64,000 bases of DNA, taken from the NCBI RefSeq assembly GCF_017312365.1, contig NZ_BLJI01000002.1, positions 310,001 to 374,000 on the forward strand, read 5' to 3'. Source of the DNA: Chroococcus sp. FPU101. Lineage in GTDB: Bacteria; Cyanobacteriota; Cyanobacteriia; Cyanobacteriales; Microcystaceae. A program made the position numbers and the translations under genes. Shown here piece after piece: positions 37,605 through 46,654 of this stretch (position 1 is the first letter of the stretch; every line of letters begins with the position of its first letter). The notes under the pieces were generated by a model, which had not been told where the DNA came from, made no database searches, and worked only from the letters and a program-made list of their open reading frames with translations.

Positions 37605-37651
37605 ATGGATAGCCTTCACTCATCATCAACTAACTGAATCAGGCTATCCAT
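37605..37651. terminator. Inverted repeat between convergent channel and clpP genes
   Basis: ATGGATAGCCT (37605-37615) and AGGCTATCCAT (37641-37651) are perfect 11-base arms with a 25-base loop. They fill the 55-base gap between two convergent genes. There is no T-run, so it is a probable rather than certain bidirectional terminator. Confidence 0.55.
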
Positions 37652-37657
37652 CATAAA

Positions 37658-38263
37658 TCAATTGGTATCAGGAGGATTAAAAGCTGAGGGACGACGGTTA
37701 ATCACTTGGTCAATGAGTCCATAGTCGCTTGCTTCTTCAGCAGACATAAAGAAATCACGTTCGGTATCCTCAACAATTTTTTCTAATGGCTGTCCAGTAT
37801 GATTAGCCAAATGTTCGTTTAATAACTGTTTAAGATACAAAATTTCTTTAGCTTGAATTTCGATATCAGTTGCTTGTCCTTGTGCGCCGCCAAGAGGTTG
37901 GTGAATCATAATTCGAGAGTTGGGTAAACTCATGCGTTTACCTTTTGCACCAGAACTGAGCAGAAAAGCACCCATACTAGCAGCTAGTCCAATACAGATG
38001 GTACAAACATCGGGGCGGATTTGATTCATTGTATCAAAAATCCCCAAACCAGCTGAGACAGAACCACCAGGAGAATTGATATAGAGATAAATATCTTTTT
38101 CAGGGTCTTCTGCTTCGAGAAAAAGTAATTGAGCAACAACAAGATTCGCGAGTTCGTCAGTCACTTGTTGCCCTAAAAATACAATGCGTTCACGGAGAAG
38201 GCGAGAATAAATATCAAAAGCGCGTTCACCTCGCCCAGAGGTTTCAATTACGGTAGGAATCAT
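37658..38263 (-). CDS. clpP: ATP-dependent Clp protease proteolytic subunit
   Basis: 201 residues, the usual ClpP length. The catalytic triad is Ser96 in GLAASMGAF, His121 in IMIHQPLGG and Asp170 in DTERDFFMS, with the oxyanion region INSPGGSV at 62-69. It forms the tetradecameric barrel that degrades unfolded substrates fed by ClpA/C/X ATPases in the cytosol. Cyanobacteria carry several clpP paralogues and one ClpR; this one has a complete triad. No clpX gene is adjacent. Gmk lies 108 bases upstream in the same direction. Confidence 0.95.
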   Translation of the reverse strand: MIPTVIETSGRGERAFDIYSRLLRERIVFLGQQVTDELANLVVAQLLFLEAEDPEKDIYLYINSPGGSVSAGLGIFDTMNQIRPDVCTICIGLAASMGAFLLSSGAKGKRMSLPNSRIMIHQPLGGAQGQATDIEIQAKEILYLKQLLNEHLANHTGQPLEKIVEDTERDFFMSAEEASDYGLIDQVINRRPSAFNPPDTN

Positions 38264-38371
38264 TGAGTTTTAGTAAGTAATGACTGATATTTTTCGATTG
38301 TACGCTAGTCTTCTACGAGTTGACCAACCCTACAAGTAGTGATTACCATATACTTCTGACTGGGGGATACC

Positions 38372-38938
38372 TTATTCTTTTTTAAGAATGGAATCAATTT
38401 CTTTAATTAGCTCGGCTAGTGCGGTTTCTAGGTCATCATTAATAATCTGTCGATCAAATTCCTCCTTTAAGGCGATTTCTTCTTTAGCGCGTTCTAAACG
38501 GCGTAGAATCGCGGTTTCTGATTCAGTCTCCCGTTGACGCAAACGGTGTTCTAATTCAGTAAAAGAAGGAGGCAGAATAAAAATCCGAAATGCGTTAGGA
38601 AAGGTTTGTTTAATCTGCTTTGCACCCTCTATTTCGATTTCTAGTAAAACCGAGATATTTTGTTTGAGTTTTTCTTCGACTGCAAAACGAGGAGTTCCAT
38701 AGCAATTTCCAGCAAATTCCGCCCACTCTAATAACTTATTTTCTTGAATCATTTGTTGGAACAGTTTTTGAGTCACAAAATAGTAATCTTGTCCCTCAGT
38801 TTCGTTTCTACGAGGAGGACGAGTCGTAGCAGAAACGGAAAGATGAAGGTTAGGGTAATGTTCCAGAAGACGACGAACTAATGTTCCTTTGCCAACACCA
38901 CTAGGGCCAGTGATGACAATCAGTTGACCTGATGACAT
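38372..38938 (-). CDS. gmk: Guanylate kinase
   Basis: 188 residues. The P-loop ITGPSGVGKGTL is at the N-terminus, followed by the GMP-binding segment VSATTRPPRRNETEGQDYYFV, then EWAEFAGNCYGTP and the lid LRQRETESETAILRRL. It phosphorylates GMP to GDP with ATP and is essential for guanine nucleotides. The RemA-like gene lies 29 bases upstream in the same direction, an arrangement often seen in cyanobacteria and other bacteria. Confidence 0.97.
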   Translation of the reverse strand: MSSGQLIVITGPSGVGKGTLVRRLLEHYPNLHLSVSATTRPPRRNETEGQDYYFVTQKLFQQMIQENKLLEWAEFAGNCYGTPRFAVEEKLKQNISVLLEIEIEGAKQIKQTFPNAFRIFILPPSFTELEHRLRQRETESETAILRRLERAKEEIALKEEFDRQIINDDLETALAELIKEIDSILKKE

Positions 38939-38967
38939 GAATGATTCAGATTAAGTTAGGGTAAAAC

Positions 38968-39234
38968 TTAATTATTATTGAGTTGCGCGTCTTTGTTAAT
39001 CACAAAGCGATGGGCAACGGTTTCGGGTTGAATGGCAGAAAGAACAACGTGACTAGAGTCAGTAATAATGACGGCACGAGTACGACGACCATAAGTTGCA
39101 TCAATGAGTCGTCCTTGTTCTTTCGCATCACTTATAATACGTTTAATAGGGGCGGATTCGGGACTAACGATCGCAATAATGCGATTAGCAGAGACAATGT
39201 TACCAAAGCCGATATTAATTAGCTGAATATCCAT
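38968..39234 (-). CDS. DUF370/RemA-like regulatory protein
   Basis: 88 residues from the ATG at 39234, giving [18 protein letters not shown], the standard start of the family; longer in-frame starts up to 39321 add residues unlike any member. Nearly the whole length matches RemA ([41 protein letters not shown]). In Bacillus, RemA binds DNA to activate matrix genes; in cyanobacteria its targets are not known to me. It is upstream of gmk and likely co-transcribed with it. Confidence 0.92.
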   Translation of the reverse strand: MDIQLINIGFGNIVSANRIIAIVSPESAPIKRIISDAKEQGRLIDATYGRRTRAVIITDSSHVVLSAIQPETVAHRFVINKDAQLNNN

Positions 39235-39463
39235 ACGCTTACTATAGGGCTTACCCTTATGACAAAGAATTGTCGAGAGAGGATTATTTACCATGTTATC
39301 GATAAAAATTGAGCCTTTCAAGGTAAAAAGACATATATTTATCTAATTATTAATTTTTTTTTCGATTTTCTCAGATTTTCCTCCTAACGGCTGAATTGAT
39401 GTCCAAATATGAAACGCTAAAGTATTAGATATAGTCCAAAATCAAGGTTTAATTGAATGACTT

Positions 39464-39871
39464 ATGGTATATTGTGTTATTTATGATGGTCAATGTAATC
39501 TTTGTGTAACATTTACTCAAGTTTTAGAAACATTTGATCAAGGAAATCTATTTCAATATGTTCCGATGCAGGATGAACAGACTTTAAAGCAATTTGGCAT
39601 CACCGCAGAGGATTGTCAAATGGGGATCATTTTAATTGATAGTCAGCATCCTGACTCGCGTTGGCAAGGCAGTGCAGCAGCCGAAGAAATTGTACGATTA
39701 TTACCGATGGGAGCATTATTTTTAACTGCTTATCGGAGTCTACCCGGAATGAAATTACTTGGAGATGCCACTTATGAACAGGTTCGAGATCATCGATATG
39801 AGTGGTTTGGGAAACGAAACGCCATCTATCAATCGTCTTATCCTATGGGGTGTGCGAATCAAAAAGACTAA
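39464..39871 (+). CDS. DCC-family thiol-disulfide oxidoreductase-like protein (DUF393)
   Basis: 135 residues. The N-terminus VIYDGQCNLCVTF carries the family's DxxCxxC (Cys11 and Cys14), followed by a thioredoxin-like fold and the typical RWQGSAAAEEIVRLLP and YRSLPGM segments. It should be a small redox-active protein in the cytosol. The substrate is unknown. It is convergent with the terC-like gene and shares a hairpin terminator with it. Confidence 0.88.
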   Translation: MVYCVIYDGQCNLCVTFTQVLETFDQGNLFQYVPMQDEQTLKQFGITAEDCQMGIILIDSQHPDSRWQGSAAAEEIVRLLPMGALFLTAYRSLPGMKLLGDATYEQVRDHRYEWFGKRNAIYQSSYPMGCANQKD

Positions 39872-39892
39872 CCAAAGTTAGAAAAATAAAAA

Positions 39893-39917
39893 AAGAGACG
39901 TTCTTAAAACGACTCTC
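39893..39917 (-). terminator. Terminator between DCC-family and terC-like genes
   Basis: The arms AGAGACGTT and AACGACTCT pair with one mismatch around a 5-base loop. Read on the minus strand, the hairpin is followed by CTTTTTTTATTTTTC, a strong T-run, so it should end the terC-like transcript. It may work less well on the plus strand. Confidence 0.75.
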
Positions 39918-39936
39918 TTAGCATTATTTAAAAAGA

Positions 39937-40671
39937 TTAATCGACCAATGACTTTTCGGTATTTGCTTTGTCACTTATTTCATCTTGAGGTTTACGCTCA
40001 GAAAATCCCCAACTAAACAAAATGGCAATTGCCGCAATCATCAACCATTCTGGAGGGGCTATATGATTATCAAAAACTTTTAGGAATAAGCGCAAACCTA
40101 CGAAGCCAACCGTAATAAAACCCGCATCTTCTAAATGGACATATTCATCTAACCAGCGAATAAATAAACCAGCTAAAAATCTCAGTGTGATGACACCAAT
40201 TGTTCCACCCACTAAAATCAACCAAGTTTCATCAGCAACAGCGATTGAAGTTGTTACACTATCTAAAGAAAAAGCCAAATCGGTAAAGGCAATCATTGGA
40301 ATTGCTTGCCAAAGCGACGTAAAATTAAGACGACGATGTGAGGAGTCATCGTCTTTTTCGCCATTACTCTTAGATGTAAAATAATTAAAAACCAGCCATA
40401 ATAAATAAACGGCTCCCATTAACTCAAATTGCCAGTATTTGATCACCCAAGTTGCAGTCAAAATTAAAATCACTCGTAGTACATAGGCAACCACTAGCCC
40501 AATATTCAGAGCTTTCCTTTGTAGTTGACTATCTTCTAATCCTTGAGCGATCGCAGCAAGAGCGACCGCATTATCAGCCGATAAAACAGCTTCTAGAGCG
40601 ATGAGAACCAATAGAATAATCGGGGTTTTGAAATTAACACCCACAGATGGATCTAAAATTTGATCTAACAT
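39937..40671 (-). CDS. TerC-family integral membrane protein
   Basis: 244 residues with about seven hydrophobic segments. The two family motifs are present: LSADNAVALAAIA near 29-41 and FTDLAFSLDSVTTS near 130-143, whose acidic residues are thought to bind metal in TerC/Alx proteins. The family exports manganese or protects metalloproteins on secretion in other bacteria. A cytosolic loop (SKSNGEKDDDSSHRR) is very charged. The 216-base leader shared with psaM has a hairpin at 40718-40737 that could be regulatory. The metal is an inference from the family. Confidence 0.88.
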   Translation of the reverse strand: MLDQILDPSVGVNFKTPIILLVLIALEAVLSADNAVALAAIAQGLEDSQLQRKALNIGLVVAYVLRVILILTATWVIKYWQFELMGAVYLLWLVFNYFTSKSNGEKDDDSSHRRLNFTSLWQAIPMIAFTDLAFSLDSVTTSIAVADETWLILVGGTIGVITLRFLAGLFIRWLDEYVHLEDAGFITVGFVGLRLFLKVFDNHIAPPEWLMIAAIAILFSWGFSERKPQDEISDKANTEKSLVD

Positions 40672-40717
40672 TAATAATTTTTATCAGACAAAAGAGCAGA
40701 TGAGCCAAACTAGCTAC

Positions 40718-40737
40718 TAGGACTTTTGAAAGTCCTA
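40718..40737 (-). repeat. Perfect hairpin in the leader of the terC-like gene
   Basis: TAGGACTTTTGAAAGTCCTA is a self-complementary 20-mer with 9-base arms, located 47 bases before the terC-like start. In the same leader GAGCCA and TGGCTC also form an inverted pair, so alternative structures are possible. It could be a regulatory element or simply a palindrome; no T-run follows in the direction of the gene. Confidence 0.45.
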
Positions 40738-40887
40738 TATTACAGTGTATTATTTTTTCTTTACAATTACCGAGTGGCTCCCCTTGACTAACCCTCTCGG
40801 ATATAAAGACTTGTAACAAGGTATTTTACAAAAGGCCAACCTTAAAGCAAATTAATGATTGAATGGCTTATTTAGGAGTTATCCACA

Positions 40888-40983
40888 ATGTCAATTTCAG
40901 ATACCCAAGTTTTCGTAGCTCTCGTGGTTGCTTTGATTCCAGGCATCTTAGCTTTTCGTTTAGCGACGGAACTTTATAAGTAG
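40888..40983 (+). CDS. psaM: Photosystem I reaction center subunit XII
   Basis: 31 residues, [20 protein letters not shown] and then [11 protein letters not shown]. It is a single membrane helix and matches PsaM across its length; the family is 30-32 residues. PsaM sits at the trimer interface of photosystem I in the thylakoid membrane and helps stabilise it. AGGAG lies upstream of the ATG (40874-40878). A strong terminator follows within 25 bases, so the gene is monocistronic. Confidence 0.97.
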   Translation: MSISDTQVFVALVVALIPGILAFRLATELYK

Positions 40984-41006
40984 GTTTTTTCGTCTTAAAC
41001 CTCAAT

Positions 41007-41039
41007 CTAATCATCCCTTTTTTGGGGTGATTAGTTTTA
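41007..41039 (+). terminator. Rho-independent terminator of psaM
   Basis: The arms CTAATCATCCC and GGGGTGATTAG form 11 pairs, one of them a G-T wobble, around a TTTTTT loop, followed by TTTTAG. It begins 24 bases after the psaM stop. Confidence 0.85.
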
Positions 41040-41134
41040 GCATAGGTAGCCTGTCTCGCTTGTCGGGTGATAAGCTTCATAAAGACGTAAAATGCTTTCT
41101 GTGTTTGATGTGACAAGATTATATCTACTTTCTA

Positions 41135-41494
41135 ATGAAAACTGAACTCAGACGACGACAACCGCCCTCTAAATCGAAGAAGACATCAAGACGCTATGAT
41201 GCTAAACGAGTCCATCAAGGTATAGCGATCGAAGCAACTCTTAAATTAGGAATGAATCTCATCCTGTCAGTTGCTTCAATTACTGCTTTAATCAAGCTTT
41301 GGCCCTATCAAGAGATACAACAAGCGAAATTAGCCGAAGTCCGTCGAGCAGTACAGGATACAGAAATTAGGGTGGATAAATTGCGAGGTCAGTTAAATCG
41401 AAATTTTGACCCTGAACAAACTCAAAAACTGATGCAAGAACAAAGTTACCGAGTCGATCCTAATCAACGGCGTATTTTCTGGATGTCTCAATAA
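41135..41494 (+). CDS. Small single-helix membrane protein, conserved hypothetical
   Basis: 119 residues: a very basic N-terminal 25 residues (RRRQPPSKSKKTSRRYDAKR), one membrane helix near 33-52 (EATLKLGMNLILSVASITAL), then a predicted coiled coil (IQQAKLAEVRRAVQDTEIRV) and a short tail. The layout, with a basic cytosolic tail, one helix and a short coiled coil, recalls the FtsL/FtsB/DivIC type, but I do not claim that identity. It is followed 27 bases later by an ABC permease gene on the same strand. Confidence 0.65.
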   Translation: MKTELRRRQPPSKSKKTSRRYDAKRVHQGIAIEATLKLGMNLILSVASITALIKLWPYQEIQQAKLAEVRRAVQDTEIRVDKLRGQLNRNFDPEQTQKLMQEQSYRVDPNQRRIFWMSQ

Positions 41495-41521
41495 TAATCG
41501 GTAGGGTCTAAAATCAGTAAT

Positions 41522-42415
41522 ATGATGCCTACTGACGCAATTGAAGTAAGGAGTTTATGGGGTCAAGCTTGGCGGCAGTTTTCCCGTAACAAACTGGCGA
41601 TGCTTGGGTTACTCCTCTTAATCGTTATTATTTTGGGTGTTTTAATTGGCCCTGTAATTAATCCAACTCCCATCAATCAAATTAATTTTAGTCAATCAAC
41701 TTTACCCCCAAACTTACAACATCCATTTGGTACTAATGATCTAGGGCAAGATCAACTTGCTAGAGTCTTATTTGGCGGTCGTATTTCTTTATGCGTTGGT
41801 TTAGCCGCAATGGTTGTCGCCATCAGTTTAGGCACCCTTATCGGGGCAATAGCTGGCTTTTATGGAGGGATGCTCGATAGCGTGTTAATGCGGTTAACAG
41901 ATTTATTTTTATCCCTACCACAACTCCCATTATTGCTGTTGATGGTTTATTTGTTTCGGGATTCTCTAAAAGCGATCGCAGGGCCAGAACAAGGAATTTT
42001 TATTTTAGTCGTTTTGTTAATTGGTGGATTAAATTGGATGTCGGTTGCCCGTCTAGTCCGCGCCAACATCCTAAAATTAAGAGAAATGGAGTTTATTAGC
42101 GCAGCCACGGTTAGTGGTGCTTCTCCATTCCGTCTTATTTGGGTACATCTGCTACCGAATGTAACTGGAATTATTATCGTCGCTGCGACCATTGCCGTCG
42201 CCAATGGCATTATCACCGAATCTACACTCAGTTTTTTAGGGCTAGGATTTCCACCAGATGTACCGACTTGGGGACAAATGTTGTACAAAGCAAAAGATTA
42301 TTTAACAACTGCGCCTCATCTGGCTTTATTTCCTGGTTTAGCTATTTTTATCACCGTTTTATGTATTAATTATGTTGGGGAAGGATTACGCGACGCATTT
42401 GATCCAAAATCTTAA
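41522..42415 (+). CDS. ABC transporter permease, DppC/OppC family
   Basis: 297 residues with six membrane segments and the N-terminal OppC segment (WGQAWRQFSRNKLAMLGLLL). The family pattern HPFGTNDLGQDQLARVLFGG, then the EAA loop VREMEFISAATVSGASPFR-like sequence and the final TESTLSFLGLGFPPDVPTWG are all present. It forms the inner-membrane channel for peptides, nickel or similar small solutes. No partner permease, ATPase or binding protein is nearby, which is common for this family in cyanobacteria, so the substrate is unknown. An in-frame ATG one codon later is also possible. Confidence 0.93.
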   Translation: MMPTDAIEVRSLWGQAWRQFSRNKLAMLGLLLLIVIILGVLIGPVINPTPINQINFSQSTLPPNLQHPFGTNDLGQDQLARVLFGGRISLCVGLAAMVVAISLGTLIGAIAGFYGGMLDSVLMRLTDLFLSLPQLPLLLLMVYLFRDSLKAIAGPEQGIFILVVLLIGGLNWMSVARLVRANILKLREMEFISAATVSGASPFRLIWVHLLPNVTGIIIVAATIAVANGIITESTLSFLGLGFPPDVPTWGQMLYKAKDYLTTAPHLALFPGLAIFITVLCINYVGEGLRDAFDPKS

Positions 42416-42500
42416 GACGGGATTTTAGTCATGTTCCCGTCAATTTTGCTCAATATGTGATATCCTCTTGAGTCAAATATGACGAGTTAAAAAAAATTTA

Positions 42501-43655
42501 ATGACTGCTAATTTAATAAAAGTTCCTTTTGTTGATCTGACTTGGCAGCATCAACCAATTCTAGGAGAAATAGAACAAGCGATCCAAACAGTGATCAAAC
42601 GGGGCGATTTTGTGCTAGGACAAGCTTTAGCAGAATTTGAAAGCGAATTTGCTCATGCTTGTGGGGTCAATTATGGTGTCGGAGTCGCATCTGGAACTAC
42701 AGCGATCGCAATAGGTCTTCAAGCTCTCGGAATTTCTACAGGTGATGAAGTGTTAGTCCCTGCGAATACCTTTGTGGCGACTTTAATGGGAGTTATTCAA
42801 GCAGGAGCTAAACCCGTTTTAGTCGATTGCCATTTAGACACAGCACTGATTGATTTAGAATTAGCAGTTAAAGCTATTACCCCAAGAACTAAGGCGATTA
42901 TACCCGTACATTTGTATGGACAGATGGTTTCTCCTCGGCAACTCATCGATTTTGCCCAGACTTATAATTTACAAATTTTTGAAGATGCAGCCCAAGCTCA
43001 TTTAGCAAGTTGTGAGGGTTACAAAGCGGGTTCAGTCGGTATTGCTGCGGCTTTTAGCTTTTATCCGAGTAAAAATTTAGGAGCCTTTGGCAATGGCGGA
43101 ATGTTAATCACCCGTGAGCTAAACATTGCTCAAACCGCTAAGACTCTACGCAATTATGGCGCACCGAGTAAGTATTTTCACACCGAAATCGGGACGAATA
43201 GTCGGTTAGATACGCTTCAAGCGGCAATTTTACAAGTTAAATTACCCCATCTTGAGCAATGGAATCAATGGCGAAATACGACTGCTCAAATGTATGATCA
43301 GCTTCTTAAACCTTTACACTTCTTAGGAATTCAACCCATTGATAACCAAACCAATACAGGTCATGTTTATCATCTGTATGTGATTCGGATTGATCCGACC
43401 AATTGTCCTCTACAACGCAAAGAAATACAAGAAGCTTTTAATCTAAGAGGCATTCAAACGGGTATTCATTATCCAATACCCTGTCATTTACAACCAGCTT
43501 ATCAAACTCTAGGATTCTCTACAGGAGCGTTTCCCAATGCCGAAAAATTGTGTGAACAAATCCTCTCATTGCCGATGTATCCTGGTTTGAGCTTTGAACA
43601 AGCTCAATATGTTATTGAACAATTATCTATAATCGTTGGTGGAATCCTTCCTTAA
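42501..43655 (+). CDS. DegT/DnrJ/EryC1/StrS-family aminotransferase
   Basis: 384 residues, third DegT member in the window. The PLP lysine is Lys191 in FSFYPSKNLGAFGNGG, and EDAAQAH is at 161-167. It probably aminates a nucleotide keto-sugar for the export cluster that follows: the exosortase gene begins 18 bases after its stop, and Wza- and Wzc-like genes come after. The sequence is clearly distinct from the two DegT genes of the left locus, so it is not a recent duplicate. Confidence 0.92.
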   Translation: MTANLIKVPFVDLTWQHQPILGEIEQAIQTVIKRGDFVLGQALAEFESEFAHACGVNYGVGVASGTTAIAIGLQALGISTGDEVLVPANTFVATLMGVIQAGAKPVLVDCHLDTALIDLELAVKAITPRTKAIIPVHLYGQMVSPRQLIDFAQTYNLQIFEDAAQAHLASCEGYKAGSVGIAAAFSFYPSKNLGAFGNGGMLITRELNIAQTAKTLRNYGAPSKYFHTEIGTNSRLDTLQAAILQVKLPHLEQWNQWRNTTAQMYDQLLKPLHFLGIQPIDNQTNTGHVYHLYVIRIDPTNCPLQRKEIQEAFNLRGIQTGIHYPIPCHLQPAYQTLGFSTGAFPNAEKLCEQILSLPMYPGLSFEQAQYVIEQLSIIVGGILP

Positions 43656-43672
43656 AATGATCTTGAAAGCTT

Positions 43673-44572
43673 ATGCAAACTTCTTTAACTTCGACAAGTT
43701 TCCGCGATCGCAATTTTTTTACTTTTTTAATAATAGGTCTATTAGCTATTCTCTATGGGCCAGTGATCCTTCATTGGTATGACGGTTGGCTCAATAAAAG
43801 TATTAATATTGAACATGAATATTTTAGTCATGGCTTAATTGGTTTACCCTATGCTGCTTATTTAATCTGGGAACGGCGGAAACAATGGCAGCGTTTACCA
43901 AATACCTCTCATCCAGTCGGCTTAAGTTTACTGGTTTTAGCTGGAATTCTCTATCTGACTGGCGTGGCACAATGGGTTAATCTATCTTTTCCCGTGATGC
44001 TGATCGGGGTGTGTCTTTGGCTCAAAGGAATCAAGGGTTTAAAATTACAGTGGATTCCTCTTTTATTCATTGTTTTAGCTACACCGAATGAAATCCCTTA
44101 TTTAATGACCCCTTATACACTGCCTTTACAAACATTTATTGCTAACGCCGCTGGCTTTATCTTGCAACAATTAGGCTTCAATGTCACAGTAGAAGGCATT
44201 CATTTAGCGGTACAAGGTAGATTTGTTGAAGTTGCGCCTTATTGTGCGGGACTCAAAATGCTTTTTACCAGTGCCTATGTCACGCTTTTGTTATTAAACT
44301 GGACAAACAATTTAACGAAAATCAGATTAGTGATTGTTATGTTAGCCAGTGCGATTAGTATTAGTATTATTGCTAATATTTTTCGCAATACCATTTTAGC
44401 CTGGTTATATGGCATTGGTAGAAAAGATTATTTTGATATCGTCCATGAAGGTTGGGGCGGAGATTTATATTCAGTCTTCATGCTATTAACGATTGTTGGT
44501 CTGTTTCGTTTGATCCAAAATTATCAAACAAACGAGCCAGTTCAATCAATTGAGGAGCAACATCATGAGTAA
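43673..44572 (+). CDS. Cyanoexosortase, probably type B
   Basis: 299 residues with about eight hydrophobic segments. The exosortase active residues are visible: Cys191 in VAPYCAGLKML, Arg238 in NIFRNTILAW and His258 in IVHEGWGGDLYS. Exosortases cut PEP-CTERM tails of secreted proteins and pass them to the surface or a glycan. The start (YGPVILHWYDGWLNKS, EHEYFSHGLIGLP) agrees with the cyanobacterial type I remember as cyanoexosortase B. It overlaps its partner gene by 8 bases and lies among polysaccharide export genes, the usual setting of such systems. Confidence 0.88.
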   Translation: MQTSLTSTSFRDRNFFTFLIIGLLAILYGPVILHWYDGWLNKSINIEHEYFSHGLIGLPYAAYLIWERRKQWQRLPNTSHPVGLSLLVLAGILYLTGVAQWVNLSFPVMLIGVCLWLKGIKGLKLQWIPLLFIVLATPNEIPYLMTPYTLPLQTFIANAAGFILQQLGFNVTVEGIHLAVQGRFVEVAPYCAGLKMLFTSAYVTLLLLNWTNNLTKIRLVIVMLASAISISIIANIFRNTILAWLYGIGRKDYFDIVHEGWGGDLYSVFMLLTIVGLFRLIQNYQTNEPVQSIEEQHHE

Positions 44573-45272
44573 ATCCTTAAAGCCTTGGTTATTTTCGCAA
44601 TACATTCTGGTGGGTTTATTAGTGTTGCTGATTGGTATTGGTACTATTCCTAGCTATTTTAGTGGTCGTTGGACTTGGCAAGAACTTTCAGACATTCCTA
44701 ATATTAAACATCTGAAAAATTTGAGTCAAACGGGATTAACATTACCTGATGCTCAACTCAAAGAACATCAACCATTTTTGCTCGGAAATAAAAAATGGTC
44801 AGCCCAAGTTTTCCAAAAATCTGAACAACCTTTTGTGTTGCTGTTGATGCCACAAGATTATCATAAAAATTTACCTCAAACCGAATTAAGTGATCTAAGA
44901 TACTTGGAAAAATGGAAAATCGATTCAGAGCAATCCATGAGGGTTCCAGTTGAAATCAATCAAAAACGTTATTCAGTAGTCCCACGTTATTTTAAAGCAT
45001 GGACTAAAACCACCTTTATTATTGTTCAATGGTACGCCTGGCCAGGGGGTGGAAGCTACGCGGCCTCTAATTGGTTTTGGCAAGATCAATGGTTACAATT
45101 GCGGCAAAAACGGCTACCTTGGATAGCTGTCACCCTGAAACTTCCGATCGAACCTTCTCAGGAACTTAAAACAATGTTACCTAAAATTAATTCATTAGTT
45201 CAAACCGTGCAAACTAATTTAGAAACACAAGTTTTTTCTCAACTCCAAAATACCTCATCTTCCGTCAAGTAA
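44565..45272 (+). CDS. Exosortase system-associated protein
   Basis: 235 residues from the ATG at 44565, which overlaps the exosortase stop (ATGAGTAA). One N-terminal membrane helix (YILVGLLVLLIGIGTIPSYF) anchors a periplasmic domain with WTWQELSDIPNIKHLKNL, RYLEKWKIDSEQSM and a WYAWPGGGSYAASNWFWQDQ segment. Proteins of this size and layout follow cyanoexosortases and are described only as associated with the system (similar to the EpsI role). The call rests on position, layout and remembered similarity. Confidence 0.75.
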   Translation: MSKSLKPWLFSQYILVGLLVLLIGIGTIPSYFSGRWTWQELSDIPNIKHLKNLSQTGLTLPDAQLKEHQPFLLGNKKWSAQVFQKSEQPFVLLLMPQDYHKNLPQTELSDLRYLEKWKIDSEQSMRVPVEINQKRYSVVPRYFKAWTKTTFIIVQWYAWPGGGSYAASNWFWQDQWLQLRQKRLPWIAVTLKLPIEPSQELKTMLPKINSLVQTVQTNLETQVFSQLQNTSSSVK

Positions 45273-45345
45273 TATTCGTCTATTGACAATAAAGAAGGAA
45301 AATCCGAGACTTGAACCATTACTCTTACATTCAAAAATAATTACG

Positions 45346-46545
45346 ATGACTAACCGACGATTAATCCGTCCCTTCAATCAATTGGTTTACGTTTGTAGTA
45401 GTGTCATGTTGTGGGGCGTACTAGAAATCAGCTTCGGCACATTACCAAGTTTAGGTCAGCGTTCCATTCCTAGACCCGATCCAGAACTACAGCCTGCACC
45501 AGAGGCACCCCCAACCTTTACTCCCGAAGATATTCCACCCAGAAATTTTACTCCCCCATTATATGAAGACGAATCAAAGCAATTTCAACTCTATCGTTTA
45601 GATATTGGGGATACAATCAATGTGTCTGTCGCCGAATTTCCTGAATTTAATGCTTCTAGCCCGATCGATCCAGAAGGAAATATTCAACTCCCACTGGTTG
45701 GAAGAGTGGCTGTAAAAGGTTTAACTCTCGATGAAGTCGAAACCAAAGTGCGTTTTGAATTGGGTCGCCGCTTTTTACGCTCTGAACCAGAAGTATCAGC
45801 CGTGTTAGCCCAGCCTCGTCCTGCTCAACTAACGGTTTTAGGAGAAGTGGCTAGACCTGGGTTTTATGTAGTTGCCCCGAGTAGTGACTTAACAGCAGTG
45901 ATTACTGGTGCAGGAGGAAGTACCTCTAGGGCTGATCTAAGATCCATTATTGTTCGTCGTCCTTTGGTCGATGGCACCGTTTTAGAAGAAAAAGTGAATT
46001 TGTATGATCCTTTGATTAAAGGTAAAAGTGTTCCCGATTTTCGGGTGCAAGGTGGCGATACGATTATTATTTCTCGCTTAGAAGTTGGACAAGACAAAGA
46101 TTATGATCGCTATTTAATCTCTAGAACCAGCCTCAATCAACCAACGATGACTGTTCGCGTTTTAGTTCCTTTGTTGCCTTCGGGACAAGCTTTAAGAAAT
46201 GTTACCCTTCCTAGTGGTAGCACCTTTTTAGATGTAATTGCTTCCTTGCCCACTACCGATCGCTTACGAATTAATGTGACCGAAGTGGCTTTACTTCGTT
46301 TTGATGAAGAGAAACGCGGGGTCATCTCACAAACCGTTAATCCACAAGCAGCACTTAGGGGCGATGTATCCCAAAATTTCCCCTTAGAAGATCAAGATGT
46401 AATTGTCGTGAGTCGCACGATTTTGGGTAAAATATTTGCCGTGTTTAATATCATTACGCAACCGATCCGAGATGTTCGCTCTTTTACAAATACAATTACC
46501 GATTTTGCTGATGGGAATTTTCGCGGCGGTAATAATAATCGCTAA
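45346..46545 (+). CDS. Polysaccharide export protein, Wza-like with SLBB domains
   Basis: 399 residues from the ATG at 45346; an upstream TTG start would add 21 unlikely residues. A signal-like N-terminal helix (LVYVCSSVMLWGVLEIS) is followed by a proline-rich linker, then the Poly_export domain (YRLDIGDTINVSVAEFPEF, IDPEGNIQLPLVGRVAVKG) and two SLBB-type repeats (LTVLGEVARPGFY, and one near 295-375). Such proteins form the outer-membrane channel for polysaccharide export. No lipobox is evident, unlike E. coli Wza. The Wzc-like gene follows 109 bases later. Confidence 0.88.
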   Translation: MTNRRLIRPFNQLVYVCSSVMLWGVLEISFGTLPSLGQRSIPRPDPELQPAPEAPPTFTPEDIPPRNFTPPLYEDESKQFQLYRLDIGDTINVSVAEFPEFNASSPIDPEGNIQLPLVGRVAVKGLTLDEVETKVRFELGRRFLRSEPEVSAVLAQPRPAQLTVLGEVARPGFYVVAPSSDLTAVITGAGGSTSRADLRSIIVRRPLVDGTVLEEKVNLYDPLIKGKSVPDFRVQGGDTIIISRLEVGQDKDYDRYLISRTSLNQPTMTVRVLVPLLPSGQALRNVTLPSGSTFLDVIASLPTTDRLRINVTEVALLRFDEEKRGVISQTVNPQAALRGDVSQNFPLEDQDVIVVSRTILGKIFAVFNIITQPIRDVRSFTNTITDFADGNFRGGNNNR

Positions 46546-46654
46546 ATATATTAAATTAAACACATTCATTGTTTAGACAAAGAAACAGATTAGAATATTG
46601 ATCTAAAAGTAACGGTTAAAATAAAGGCATCTTGAAAGAAAGTCTCTTGAACCT

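Noticed and set aside
40672-40887. Possible yybP-ykoY (manganese) riboswitch in the leader of the terC-like gene
   Set aside because: The leader contains AAGGGGAG and inverted pairs, but I cannot build the conserved two-strand core of that riboswitch. The perfect 20-mer hairpin does not match its helices. A covariance-model search would settle it.
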